A model generated the notes under the pieces. It was not told the DNA's origin. It saw only the letters and a program-made list of their open reading frames with translations, and ran no database searches. DNA of 64,000 nt from Symsagittifera roscoffensis. Its lineage: Eukaryota > Xenacoelomorpha > Acoela > Convolutidae. The stretch covers positions 57,670,338-57,734,337 of the forward strand of contig NC_087064.1 of NCBI RefSeq assembly GCF_963678635.1, in the 5' to 3' direction. A program made the translations under genes and the position numbers. Of this stretch, positions 51,981 to 62,379 are shown piece after piece; position 1 is the first letter of the stretch, and every line of letters starts with the position of its first letter.

Positions 51981-52403
51981 GTGAAAATTTGCCGCAAAGA
52001 AAGGACCGCCTCCAAAAAGCAAGGCTCAACCAATGATATCCCAGCGACGATTAACAAGAATAATCCGGTGACGACTAAAAAGGCCCGAACAGTTATTAGA
52101 AGCCATCAAAACATATTCTGTGGAAAGTTACGTAATCGACAGTATTCAGATATTGCAAAGAAGAAGGCGAAAAAAGGTGTAACAAGAAATTCCACGCAGG
52201 CGAACATCAAAGTATCAAACGAATGGCAAGCGATCAAAAAAAAGCCGTCTAAAAAAGATTGCACGAACAAAGAGCCCACCAAAGGTCATGGATCAACCAA
52301 CCAAAAGCACCTTACAACAGACTCTAGCTTCGCTATAATGATTGATGACTCATTTGATACGGGCAGCCAAGAAGAGGGAGTGAACAGGGGAGCAGATCAA
52401 TAA
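51981..52403 (+). pseudogene. Basic Lys-rich ORF fragment in H (140 codons, no ATG start)
   Basis: Open frame rich in Lys, Asn and Thr, beginning with GTG and open upstream only to a stop near 51905. It continues the pol-like remnant in another frame. The same stretch at 23107-23301 and 27122-27334 is broken, and 62524-62946 is the recent duplicate. Most likely a decayed retroelement C-terminus, not a host gene. Confidence 0.3.
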
Positions 52404-52657
52404 CGGTACAGAATCAGAAAATTGAGGTTAAAAAACGAGAAACAGAAACAGCGGAAACAATGTTGCGACCAGAACGAGTATCGAAGGGAAAACATATTCG
52501 TTTCTTTTTGACCTGGGGAACTTTTTTTAGGGTGAGACACTGGCCGCTTCGACAACTGAAACTGACCAGAGATATTAAAAGGAACAGAAACGTCACGGCC
52601 AGGATTAGCAAATTCTAGAACAAAAAAGTGGATGGTGGAGTCATGATCAGCGTCCAA
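52397..52657 (-). other. Recurrent 86-codon minus-strand frame in H
   Basis: Starts at TTG directly after a stop, with no ATG, and reads FVLEFANPGRDVSVPF near its N-terminus. Related frames occur in all H copies (23543-23785, 27393-27653, 55783-56043, 62940-63200). It could be a fragment of a protein on the minus strand or a chance frame in a conserved repeat. Confidence 0.2.
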
Positions 52658-53429
52658 CTATAATACGGCCCAGGAAACAAGGATAATAATGAGGCGAACT
52701 ATTCCAGTTGGGACAAAGGGCTACATCAAACCGAGGCAGTTGGGTGAAAAAAAATTATCATTTAGAAAAAATGATCGAAGGAAAAGACGAAAAACGAAAA
52801 CTGTTTTGAAAATTTCAAAATTTAAAACTTGAAACTAAGGCCTGGCGTGCTCCACTAGCTGGATGAGGCAGCTAAAATTTTTTGGTGTAATCCATGGTCA
52901 TACTGGAAAAAAATCATGTGGTTGACAATGACAATTCATTTTTTTTGCAGTAATCGTAATTGTGTTAATATTGCAGTAATTTGGTATTTGTAAACTTATG
53001 TAATTGGATATTTTCAATTAAAATCTCCAGGCCAAATTGACAGTCTGTACTCGAAGCAATTTCTCGCTTCAAATGTGTTCTTTTGGCAATATATCAATGT
53101 TACGATTTTAATACTGGTATATTTCTGTGCACCAATTTATATCATCTGAATTATTGCGTTTTGTTTACTGGTTTTGATCCTTTCCGTCCAGCCAGATAAT
53201 TCATGCAATCTACACCAAAGGTCCTCAGGTTCCTGTTATAGAAGATCCGGCCGAATGTGATAAAGATTCGTGCTACATGACTTTGCGCAGAAAAGATAAA
53301 AATTAAACACAACCGAAGACAACGATAGCCAAGAACGTTCGTACAAATTTATACAGAATTACACCATTTTTCTTCAAACTATTTTTTTGCTTTTGTGCGT
53401 GCCGTTGTGAGAGAATTAAAAAAACGCGT

Positions 53430-53455
53430 ATTACCATAATCAATTACCATAATCA
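53430..53455. repeat. 13-bp perfect tandem repeat at a deletion junction
   Basis: ATTACCATAATCA twice in a row, exactly where this H copy lacks about 500 bp present in H block 1 (about 24566-25070). Repeated at 63973-63998. Confidence 0.6.
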
Positions 53456-54608
53456 AAAGCCAGTTTTTCTAGTCGAATTGTCCAATTTTACGAACGTTAC
53501 CTGCTGGCTGCAATTGCTCGATGTTTGACAACGAAAATTCAAACCGGTTTGTCTTGACACCGGTTCTTATTTTACAAAATTTACTGTCGTGCGAAGCACG
53601 ACTAGAAGAACTCTAATCTGATTTATCACACGACCCATTTCGATGATGGTTGTTTGTGGTTCTGGAATTTGCAAAAAAAAGCAAAAAAAAAAATGAACGA
53701 AAAAGAAGCATTGCCGGTTGCGGTGCAAATAGCCAATATCGTTTAATAAAGTTTCACATTTTTTCTGTTGTTTTTTGAAGTAATTTTGTTTCTTGTGCGT
53801 GACGTGGTGAGAGAACTATATAAACGCCCAGAAATATTTAAATAAGGCATAATGGACAACAGTTGCCTTCAAAAAGTCTATAAATAATTATAGAAAAATT
53901 TTTTAAAAAAATTCGTATTGCCATGACGTTGCTAAATAAAGTTTCCAACGCCAGTTTGTTCGTAAAATTCATTTTTTTAACATTACTAGACTTAGACTTG
54001 ACGTCAAACCGGTTCTTCGAACCGGTTGATCTCAACATTGGAACATTTTTTCAAAAAAAATTTTCAGTTCTTCGAATCACGTGTAAAACGTTTTTAAAAC
54101 GATACCACTCGGCTAATTCCGATGGTTACTTGTGGTACCTGATTCTTCTTGAAAAACAGAAGAAAAAGCAAAAAGATTAAGAAAATTTAAAGCAAACTCG
54201 TAAGAAAAGTTCTTGCCCTTTTTCTATGGTATTGCCTACCAAATAGTAATTCATGCATAATTTTAAAAAGCTTGAGTTTTTAATACCTTTCTTTTTTTGA
54301 AGATGAAATTTTCATAGCTTAAATCTTTGCTTTGAATATGTTGTAGGAAACATTGTTTTTCACCAGAGTTTCTCCCCAAGAATTGATGAAGCGGTTTGAT
54401 TGATTTTTGAAGTGATCCAACAATTCTCATGGTAATTTTGTAATCAATCCGACCTTACTGATAAGAGGAACGTAGACAGAGAGAATTTTTTGAAACTTTT
54501 TAAACTGACTGTGTAATTTTCATTGTTCATTAAAATGGCGTATTTGCTCCAATAAGCAAAGAACTAGACTTCAAAATAAGATTATAGCAAAATTAAACCA
54601 ATTCCTTC

Positions 54609-55413
54609 GAATTTATCGTCGTTAATTTAACAATTGTGTATTATGATTATTTGTTTGTTTCCTAAGTTGTCTCTTGACATAAGGTTTAGGATGATGGATG
54701 CAAAATCTGGATTAGTATTTTTATGCCTTAAACTGTTAGTTCTTACAATTTTTTGTGGTTAGCTTAACTTGGATCATATATTTGGTTTGGAGAGAAAAGC
54801 GTATATCGATTCCGAAGAATGCTTTGTACTTTCTCGTGACTAATTCTAAGCTAAGATTGACCTACCTAATCTTACTTAGGGGTTATAGTTTGTGATCAAA
54901 GGTTGGAGAATAGTAAATCGATCCACAAGTTCCAGGTATATTTAGAACGCGAGTAGTTCGTTAGATACTATTTTATGCCTTACTAAGTTTAACTGTTTTA
55001 GCCTGGGTCATCTAAGAGAAGGGGGATCAAGTGAAGGATGAGTAACCGAAGTTCTTCACTGTTTATCTTAATTAGAATGGTTAGTTTGTTGAAAAATTTT
55101 TGTTAATTCTGGGTCTTTGATAAGGGTTGGGTAGTGAATCGACGTTTGAGGTCGTTAGACACTGATTAAATTGGGAGGGGGAGAAGAAAATTGTTCTATT
55201 TGATCTAAGGATAGGGTTTGATGATCAGAGATTTAAATATTTAAAAATATGAAAATTTAGACTTAGATTAATTTAAAGATCCAAGGAAAGCCTTGATGAT
55301 CTGTTTTTTAAATGAAATTAGTTTGAGTGAAAGCAAGGATAAACCTTGATATTTTAAAAATAGAGAGTTTTAGTTTTAATGATTGTTATTTTTTGAAACT
55401 TGCTGTTATGTTT
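54609..55413 (-). repeat. Leader fragment 2 of the gypsy family
   Basis: Same extent and same two joints as 26217-27025: ORF1 start plus leader, cut at tgctgttatgttttt, then gcggcgacg of H. Confidence 0.75.
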
Positions 55414-57584
55414 TTGCGGCGACGATTAACAAAAATAATCCGGTGACGACTTAAAAGGCCCGAACAGTTATTAGAAGCCATCAAAACATATTCTGTGGAA
55501 AATAACATAGTCGACAGTATTTAGATATTGCAAAGAAGAAGGCGAAAAAAGGTGTAACAAGAAAGTCCACGCAGGCGAACATCAAAGTATCAAACGAATG
55601 GCAAGCGATCAAAAAAAAACCGTCTAAAAAGATTGCACGAACAAAGAGCCCACCAAAGGCCATGGATCAACCAACCAAAACCACCTCAACACCAGCGTTA
55701 CAACAGACTCTAGCTTCGCTATAAAGATTGATGACTCATTTGATACGGGCAGCCAAGAAGAGGGAGTGAACAGGGGAGCAGATCAATAACGGTACAGAAT
55801 CAGAAAATTGAGGTTAAAAAACGAGAAACAGAAACAGCGGAAACAATGTTGCGACCAGAACGAGTATCGAAGGGATAACATATTCGTTTCTTTTTGACCT
55901 AGGGAACTTTTTTTAGGGTGAGACACTGGCCGCTTCGACAACTGAAACTGACCAGAGATATTAAAAGGAACAGAAACGTCACGGCCAGGATTAGCAAATT
56001 CTAGAACAAAAAAGTAGATGGTGGAGTCATGATCAGCGTCCAATTATAATACGGCCCAGGAAACAAGGATAAGAATGAAACAAACTATTTAAGTTGGGAC
56101 AAAGGGCTACATCAAACCGAGGCAGTTGGGTGAAAAAAATTATCATTTAGAAAAAATGATCGAAGGAAAAGACGAAAAACGAAAACTGTTTTGAAAATTT
56201 CAAAACTTAAAACTTGAAACTAAGGCCTGGCGTGCTCCACTAGCTGGATGAGGCAGCTAAAATTTTTTGGTGTAATCCATGGTCATACTGGAAAAAAATC
56301 ATGTGGTTGACAATGACAATTCATTTTTTTTGCAGTAATCTAATTGTGTTAATATTGCAGTAATTTGGTATTTGTAAACTTATGTAATTGGATATTTTCA
56401 ATTAAAATCTCCAGGCCAAATTGACAGTCTGTACTCGAAGCAATTTCTCGCTTCAAACGTGTTCTTTTGGCAATATATCAATGTTACGATTTTAATACTG
56501 GTTTATTTCTGTGCACCAATTTATCTCATCTGAATTGCGTTTTGTTTACTGGTTTTGATCCTCTCCGTCCAGCCAGATAATTCATGCAATCTACGCCAAA
56601 GTTCCACAGGTTCCTGTTGTAGAAGATCCGGCCGAATGTGATAACGATTCGTGCTACATGACTTTGCGGAGAAAAGAAAAAAATTAAACACAACCGAAAA
56701 CAACGATAGCCAAAAACGTTCGTACAAATTTACTCAGAATTACAACATTTTTCTTCAAACTATTTTTTTCGCTTTTGTGCGTGCCGTGGTGAGAGAAAAT
56801 TCGAAGAAAAACTTTATGTAATCAAATTTCATCCAAAAATGAATGAAAAAATTTTAAAACTTCACATAGATCAAAACACTTTTATAGGCTACTTGGAGTA
56901 AAACTCAAAAAATCAAAACCGGTATTTCTCAACAATAAAACAACTTTTTGCAGACAATTCGAGTCATAACTGAACGGGCTTCAAGATGGTTTATCGCTCT
57001 ACATTTTCCAGTGAACATGTGTGGTACTTGGTACCATTTTTGGAACTGAAAAATTGAATCGTAAGGATAGCCGGTCGCTATGCAAACAGCCAAGAAATTT
57101 CGGAACAAAATCATAAAAATAACAATTTTCTTTGTTATTCTCTTCAAATGATGTGGTTTAGTGTGCGTGGTGTAAAAAGAAGTTATGTAAATCTATAGGA
57201 AATTAGTAAATTGAGCATTTTTGACAACAGCTTTTGACAAAATTCTTCTCTTGTTTGTGAATTCTTTTTTTAAATTTTGTTCCCGAGAAAGCGCTTAATG
57301 AAATTGCCAAAAGCCAGTTTTTCTAATTGAATTGTCCGATTTTACGAATGTTACCTGCTGGCTGCAATTGCTCGATGTTTGACTATGGATCTTCAAACCG
57401 GGTGTTATTTTACAAAATTAAAATTTACTCTCGTGCGAATCACGACTAGAAGAACTCTAGTCTGATTTATCACGCGACCCATTTCGATGATGGTTGTTTG
57501 TGGTTCTGGATTTTGCAAAAAAAAAACAGAAAATGAACAAAAAAACAAGCATTGCCGGTTGTGGTGCAAATAGACAATATCGTT
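55414..57584. repeat. H block 4 (truncated)
   Basis: Starts in mid-H like 27030 and runs to 57584, where it is cut by the duplication joint. Retains the segment lost from H block 3 near 53430, with the 61-aa ORF copy at 56929-57114. No intact gene. Confidence 0.65.
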
Positions 57585-60276
57585 CTGAACTGTTGTTGCT
57601 GTAAACTGTTTTGTTCGGTAGATTTTGATCTTTTTTCATGTATTGATAGAATGATTTATTTGGTTCTTTGTATTTTTGAGGTTTATTTTGACTATCTTGC
57701 TGTTTTTGTCTACATTCGGAAATACTATGTCCGTATCGTCGGCAATAATTACACCATTTTTTGAAAGATGGTTTGCCTTTAAAGTTCGGGTTCTTTTCGT
57801 AAATATTGAGTATTTCAGTGATTTTTTCAACGAGGTCTGTTTCTGATTCCTGTATATTATTAATATTAGTGGGAGTCGTTTCAATTCTGTTAACGTATTG
57901 TAATTTCAGATTTTCCGTTTCTTCTAGTTTCATCGTGATTTCTGCTTGTTCTAATTTGTCTACTAGTTTTCGAAAATCTAAATCGGGTTCTCGAATTGAA
58001 GAAGGATGAGATGCTCTCTTTTTTATTGCTATTTTCCTTAATTGTGGTGTTAAGGTCATCATTAAGATTTCTGTCATCTTTGTGTTTTTATAGTCATGTG
58101 TATTTAATGAATATGCTTTTCGAACTAGTGTTTCGATTCGTACTGCTATTTGCTTGATGGTTTCGTTTGGTAATCTGCGAATTTCATTACATAAAACTCT
58201 TTGTTGTTGTTTGTTTCTTTCGGAGTCAAACATTTTTGAAAATTCTTGTGTAAATCTTTTCCAGTTTGATTTTATTTCTAGAGGTAGTACTGAAAACCAT
58301 TTTTGGGCTGCGCCATCTAAGGTTGTTTGTATTAACGCTGTGCGTCGATGTATCCAGTTTTGACGTAGTGGCGTATTAATTGGTTCAGGTCCTATATTTA
58401 AAATCAAATTTGCTGTTACTGCATTTAAATAATCTTCTACAGAGTATTCAGGGTCTGTTCCTGTGAAAACCATTAAGGGTTTGTTTGATGTTATTGATGA
58501 TCCACCCATAAGGTATGGATTCATTGTCATTTGTAATGATTCTGCTGCATTTGGCATTTGAGAAAAATTTGAAAGTTGGTTTCTTGTTATTTCATGTTGT
58601 TGGAGATAATATGGGAGTGGTATTTCATTTTGCATTTGTGATGGTTGATACGAGTGTGCAGTCATTGGATTTTGTTGTTGAATTGGTTGAAAAGATTGTG
58701 TATTAATTGGATTTTGTTGTTGAATTGGTTGTTGATGTTGTGCATCTATTGTTTGTGGAGAAAAATTTCTATGGTTTGTACATGTTTTCTGTATTCCTTG
58801 TCTACGATATTCTTGAGTATTTTGTGCAAATATATCTGGTTGTAAGAAATCATCATCTGAGGATAAATAATCCATTTGATAAGATGTCTGTTTTTTATTT
58901 TTATTTTGTTGAAAAAATGGGTAATTTTCACTGTGATCCTGTGGAGGATTTGTTTGGAAATTTATTGAATTAGGTTGGGTCATTGGGTTATCCCAATTTC
59001 GAGATCTTGTATATTGGTTAAAATTTCTTTGTGGTTGATTATATGTTTTTGATGGATGTGTATAATTATAATTATGGTCTGTAAAGTTGTTTCTAGTGAA
59101 TGTTTTGCGTGTTTTTGATGGTATTGTCATGGGTCTGTATGTTTGGTAATCCATATGTGAATATTTAGGGGCAACCGAAGGTTTAACGGTTGATTGTAAG
59201 GTTACCTGTGTTTGTGAAGGATTTGTATTTCTTGGTGTTGTTAAATTTGGGCGTATTGGTGAAATACTTTGTTGTGTAGTTGTTGTGTGTACAATTTCTT
59301 CATTTATGAAGTGTGATGGTGTCTGGATATCTTGTTGAGTAAGATTCCTAGTTCCATTGAGGTTTTCATTGTGTATGACTGTAGAGTTTAAACTATTATT
59401 TTGTGTATCGGGCAAAAATGTATGATAGTTTAATGGTGTTGCATCAATGGTGAATGGTATTATTTTTACATAATCTCTTATGTAAGATATCGTACTTATT
59501 GCTTGACTTGAGATTGATTGTGGGAAGCTTATAAATGCGGGATGAGACCATTCGGGGTCCCAAACATAATCTGATTGTTCTGTGATAGCGGTATCATCGT
59601 TCGAATTTTGGGGTCTAAAATTTTTTCTTGCTTGTGCAATTAAATCAATATTGTGTGTGAAATAATCTATTATGAACCATGCCAAAATTTTTTGTAAATC
59701 GTGTTTGGTATGTTGTGAAACGTCGTCTTTCGTGAAATTTTCTTTAATGATGTTTAAATAACTAGAGAGTAGTGTGATTTCATGTCGTACTCTTAAATGT
59801 TTAGATGTTTCTGTCGGTGAGACATTTGTTAATGGGATTTCGTTTTCTAATATCGAAATATAACTATATATTATTGCGAAAACTTCATTGGTGAAAATGG
59901 AGTTTGCTCTTTGTGAGTTATGGTATTGGATGCTTTTTATATATTCTGAAAAAACTTTTGAAAATTCTAAATCAAGATCGTCTGTTTGAATAGTATATGT
60001 TCTATTATTATGGTTTGGGGAAGTGAATTCTATAGAGTAGATTCCATACTGTTGTGTTATGTTGCATATATCTTTTAGATAGTGATCTATGATTTGTCTT
60101 TTGATTTTTACATCGGGGAACTCTGTTTTACATGGACTGATTCCGGGTTCAAATAAATTTACGAGTAAATTTTGACAAAATATGTGTTGTCCTCTATCAG
60201 TATCTGCATCTACTATAAAAGGAAAGATTTCATCATCATCTGGGGTTTCGTCACCTGGGGTGTGCGTTGAGCTCAT
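57457..60276 (-). CDS. gag: Truncated Gag (897 aa) fused to about 42 H-encoded residues
   Basis: Identical to the Gag part of the polyprotein through residue 897, including capsid (W660) and the CCHC zinc knuckle (842-855). It then crosses the duplication joint at 57584/57585 and ends after a short hydrophobic and basic H-derived tail (AMLVFLFIFCFFF... KSD). Protease, RT, RNase H and integrase are absent. A 5' LTR, leader and both leader ORFs lie upstream, so it could be expressed as a Gag-only protein if the arrangement is real. Confidence 0.7.
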   Translation of the reverse strand: MSSTHTPGDETPDDDEIFPFIVDADTDRGQHIFCQNLLVNLFEPGISPCKTEFPDVKIKRQIIDHYLKDICNITQQYGIYSIEFTSPNHNNRTYTIQTDDLDLEFSKVFSEYIKSIQYHNSQRANSIFTNEVFAIIYSYISILENEIPLTNVSPTETSKHLRVRHEITLLSSYLNIIKENFTKDDVSQHTKHDLQKILAWFIIDYFTHNIDLIAQARKNFRPQNSNDDTAITEQSDYVWDPEWSHPAFISFPQSISSQAISTISYIRDYVKIIPFTIDATPLNYHTFLPDTQNNSLNSTVIHNENLNGTRNLTQQDIQTPSHFINEEIVHTTTTQQSISPIRPNLTTPRNTNPSQTQVTLQSTVKPSVAPKYSHMDYQTYRPMTIPSKTRKTFTRNNFTDHNYNYTHPSKTYNQPQRNFNQYTRSRNWDNPMTQPNSINFQTNPPQDHSENYPFFQQNKNKKQTSYQMDYLSSDDDFLQPDIFAQNTQEYRRQGIQKTCTNHRNFSPQTIDAQHQQPIQQQNPINTQSFQPIQQQNPMTAHSYQPSQMQNEIPLPYYLQQHEITRNQLSNFSQMPNAAESLQMTMNPYLMGGSSITSNKPLMVFTGTDPEYSVEDYLNAVTANLILNIGPEPINTPLRQNWIHRRTALIQTTLDGAAQKWFSVLPLEIKSNWKRFTQEFSKMFDSERNKQQQRVLCNEIRRLPNETIKQIAVRIETLVRKAYSLNTHDYKNTKMTEILMMTLTPQLRKIAIKKRASHPSSIREPDLDFRKLVDKLEQAEITMKLEETENLKLQYVNRIETTPTNINNIQESETDLVEKITEILNIYEKNPNFKGKPSFKKWCNYCRRYGHSISECRQKQQDSQNKPQKYKEPNKSFYQYMKKDQNLPNKTVYSNNSSERYCLFAPQPAMLVFLFIFCFFFAKSRTTNNHHRNGSRDKSD

Positions 60277-60718
60277 TTTTTCGTTCGATGACTGTTAATA
60301 TGTAATTATTAATGTGTCGAATTGGTTGATTCCAATTGTATAAATGTACTGGTTTGTGTTTATACTGCTTTTTTATTCTTCTTTTTCCTCTTTTTGATGA
60401 ATTTGAAGTTGTTTCTGAGTCAGAAAAATATAGTTGATCGTGAAGTGGGCAATTTTTATCTATTGATTCTTTTAGTTTGTAAAGTTCGTCTAAACTGTTG
60501 GTTTCTGATTCTGAAAATGCGTTTCGATTTTTTGAAAATCTTTTTCGTGTTATTTGTCTTTGTTTAGTTATTATTTTCCTCTTTAGTGTTTGTCGTTTTT
60601 TGCGAATGTATCCAACTGTTTGTGTATGAGGTGTGATTACAAGGTCGTATTTTTTGTTATTTATTTCACAATTGTGTAAAACGATTGTTTGTTTATTTCC
60701 TAGGTTTTTAAATGACAT
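60251..60718 (-). CDS. Duplicate of the 155-aa ORF1
   Basis: Exact duplicate of 49708-50175, overlapping the truncated gag start by 26 nt. Confidence 0.7.
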   Translation of the reverse strand: MSFKNLGNKQTIVLHNCEINNKKYDLVITPHTQTVGYIRKKRQTLKRKIITKQRQITRKRFSKNRNAFSESETNSLDELYKLKESIDKNCPLHDQLYFSDSETTSNSSKRGKRRIKKQYKHKPVHLYNWNQPIRHINNYILTVIERKNELNAHPR

Positions 60719-61648
60719 AAGGTTTAGAATGACGGATGCAAAGGTTGTTAAATGATTTCTATTTTCCTAAACTGTTAGTTCTTACGATTTTTTGGTTAGC
60801 TTAACCTGGGTCTATTTGTTCAGGGTTGGAGAGAAAAGTATATCGATTCCGAAGAATGATTTTTACTTTCTCGTGACTAGTATAAGCTAAGGTGTTAACT
60901 TACTTAATCTTACTTAGGGGTAGTGATTGTGTTCAAGGGTTGGAGAATAGTAAATCGATCCACAAGGTTCAGGTATAATTAGAACGCGAGTAGTTCGTTA
61001 GATACTATTTTAAACTTACTAAGTCTAAGATTTATCCTGGGTCTGGTAAGAGGGGGGGTCAAGTGAAGGATGAATAACCGAAGTTCTTCACTATTTATCC
61101 TAATTTGAATGATTAGTTTTGTTTAAAAATTTCTATTAGTCTTGGGTCTTTAGAAAGGGTTGGGTAGTGAATCGACGTTTGAGGTCGTTAGACACTAATT
61201 AAGTGGGTGGGGGAGAACCAAGTTGTTCTGTTTGATCCAAGGATAAGCCTTGATGATCAAATTTAAAATTTAATTAAGTAGAAAATGATTTAAGATCCAA
61301 GGATAAGCCTTGATGATCTGGTTTTAAAATTAAGTGAATTTAAGTTTTAATAAAATTTTAAATGTGTGTAAAGGAAAGTTTTAGTGTTTTGATGATATTA
61401 GTGAGTTTATGATTGCTGTTATGTTTTAGGTGATGGAGCTGGAACAACAGGATGATTTATGATTATTAACCATTTATTGTCATGCTACTAATTTTTATTT
61501 TTATTTTCCAATAAATATTTTTCAAACATGTTTTGTATATTACTGCAGAATTTTAGGAAAACGATCTTAGATCTTTTTATCAATCGTTATTGTATATTAA
61601 TAATTTTGTTTAGCGCCTGAAATGATTTTGAAGAGTAACTTCAAGGTT
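60719..61648 (-). other. Duplicate 5' leader with hairpin repeats
   Basis: Duplicate of 50176-51105, with hairpin motifs at 61234-61258 and 61294-61318. Confidence 0.7.
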
Positions 61649-61882
61649 TTATGTTTGCAAATGGAAATCTAAATTCATTGCAAGTAGTATTCGAAATATA
61701 AAAGTTTGTTCTGGCTTTTGCCGAACTATCATATAACTATACGGCAAGTTTCTACTTTGTCGTATGTCGTCTTTGGTTCGAGGTCTTCTTCCAATTCCGG
61801 GTAGTTCTGTTATGGTTCGGAATATTGGCTCTGATCTATTGAGTCGGAGAGACATTTCAATTAAATTATTGTCGTATAACAT
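61649..61882 (-). CDS. Duplicate of the 77-aa leader ORF
   Basis: Exact duplicate of 51106-51339. Confidence 0.5.
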   Translation of the reverse strand: MLYDNNLIEMSLRLNRSEPIFRTITELPGIGRRPRTKDDIRQSRNLPYSYMIVRQKPEQTFIFRILLAMNLDFHLQT

Positions 61883-61949
61883 TTTGTAAATGTTTTTGTC
61901 TAATTTCTAATCTATTTTGGTTAATTCTAATCTAGTAAGGTCTTGTTCG

Positions 61950-61967
61950 AGACTTATGGTCGCACCA
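61950..61967 (-). other. Duplicate primer-binding site
   Basis: TGGTGCGACC... two nt inside the duplicated 5' LTR, as at 51407-51424. Confidence 0.7.
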
Positions 61968-61969
61968 GA

Positions 61970-62379
61970 TGAGTTAAGACTGGAGTGTATAACTCATAGA
62001 GTAATTTCGGATAGGGTACACCGTCTGCTCGTCACGCTATCTTATTTTCGGCCGGATAGATTCGTGCAACTTCTTAGTCTAATACCGATCCTAATCTTAC
62101 TCTTATACTATCTAGTCTCAGGTTGTTTAACTAGTCTCTGCTAGGCTCAATAGATCTAGGGTATACTGGTTTATTGCGGCTGCTGAAGTGCTCGGGAGAG
62201 TCCAACTAAATTCTAAGTTAAATTCAAATCTCTCTGGTGCTGAAGTTACAAGTAACTTCAGCACTTACAAATAAGTGGGTTGTTAGTTAGATGGATCATG
62301 ATTGGTTAATATTAAATACTTTACATTGGTAAAACATTTAATTTATCCAATCATAAAATATAGTTTAGATCAGGTTCCA
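61970..62379 (-). repeat. Third identical young LTR (in the duplicate)
   Basis: 410-bp copy identical as read to 51427-51836, followed by the same aaaggacctag flank. The shared flank shows that it came by duplication, not by new insertion. Confidence 0.9.

Larger units (their letters stand above)
51841..54608. repeat. H block 3, right part
   Basis: Continuation of the H block after the young insertion. Contains the basic plus-strand ORF 51981-52403, hairpins at 53586-53602 and 54007-54027, and a deletion scar with a 13-bp tandem filler at 53430-53455. Confidence 0.7.

Noticed and set aside
61970-62379. Independent solo LTR or second insertion
   Set aside because: Flanks on both sides equal those of 51427-51836 at a constant offset of 10543, so it is part of a duplication.
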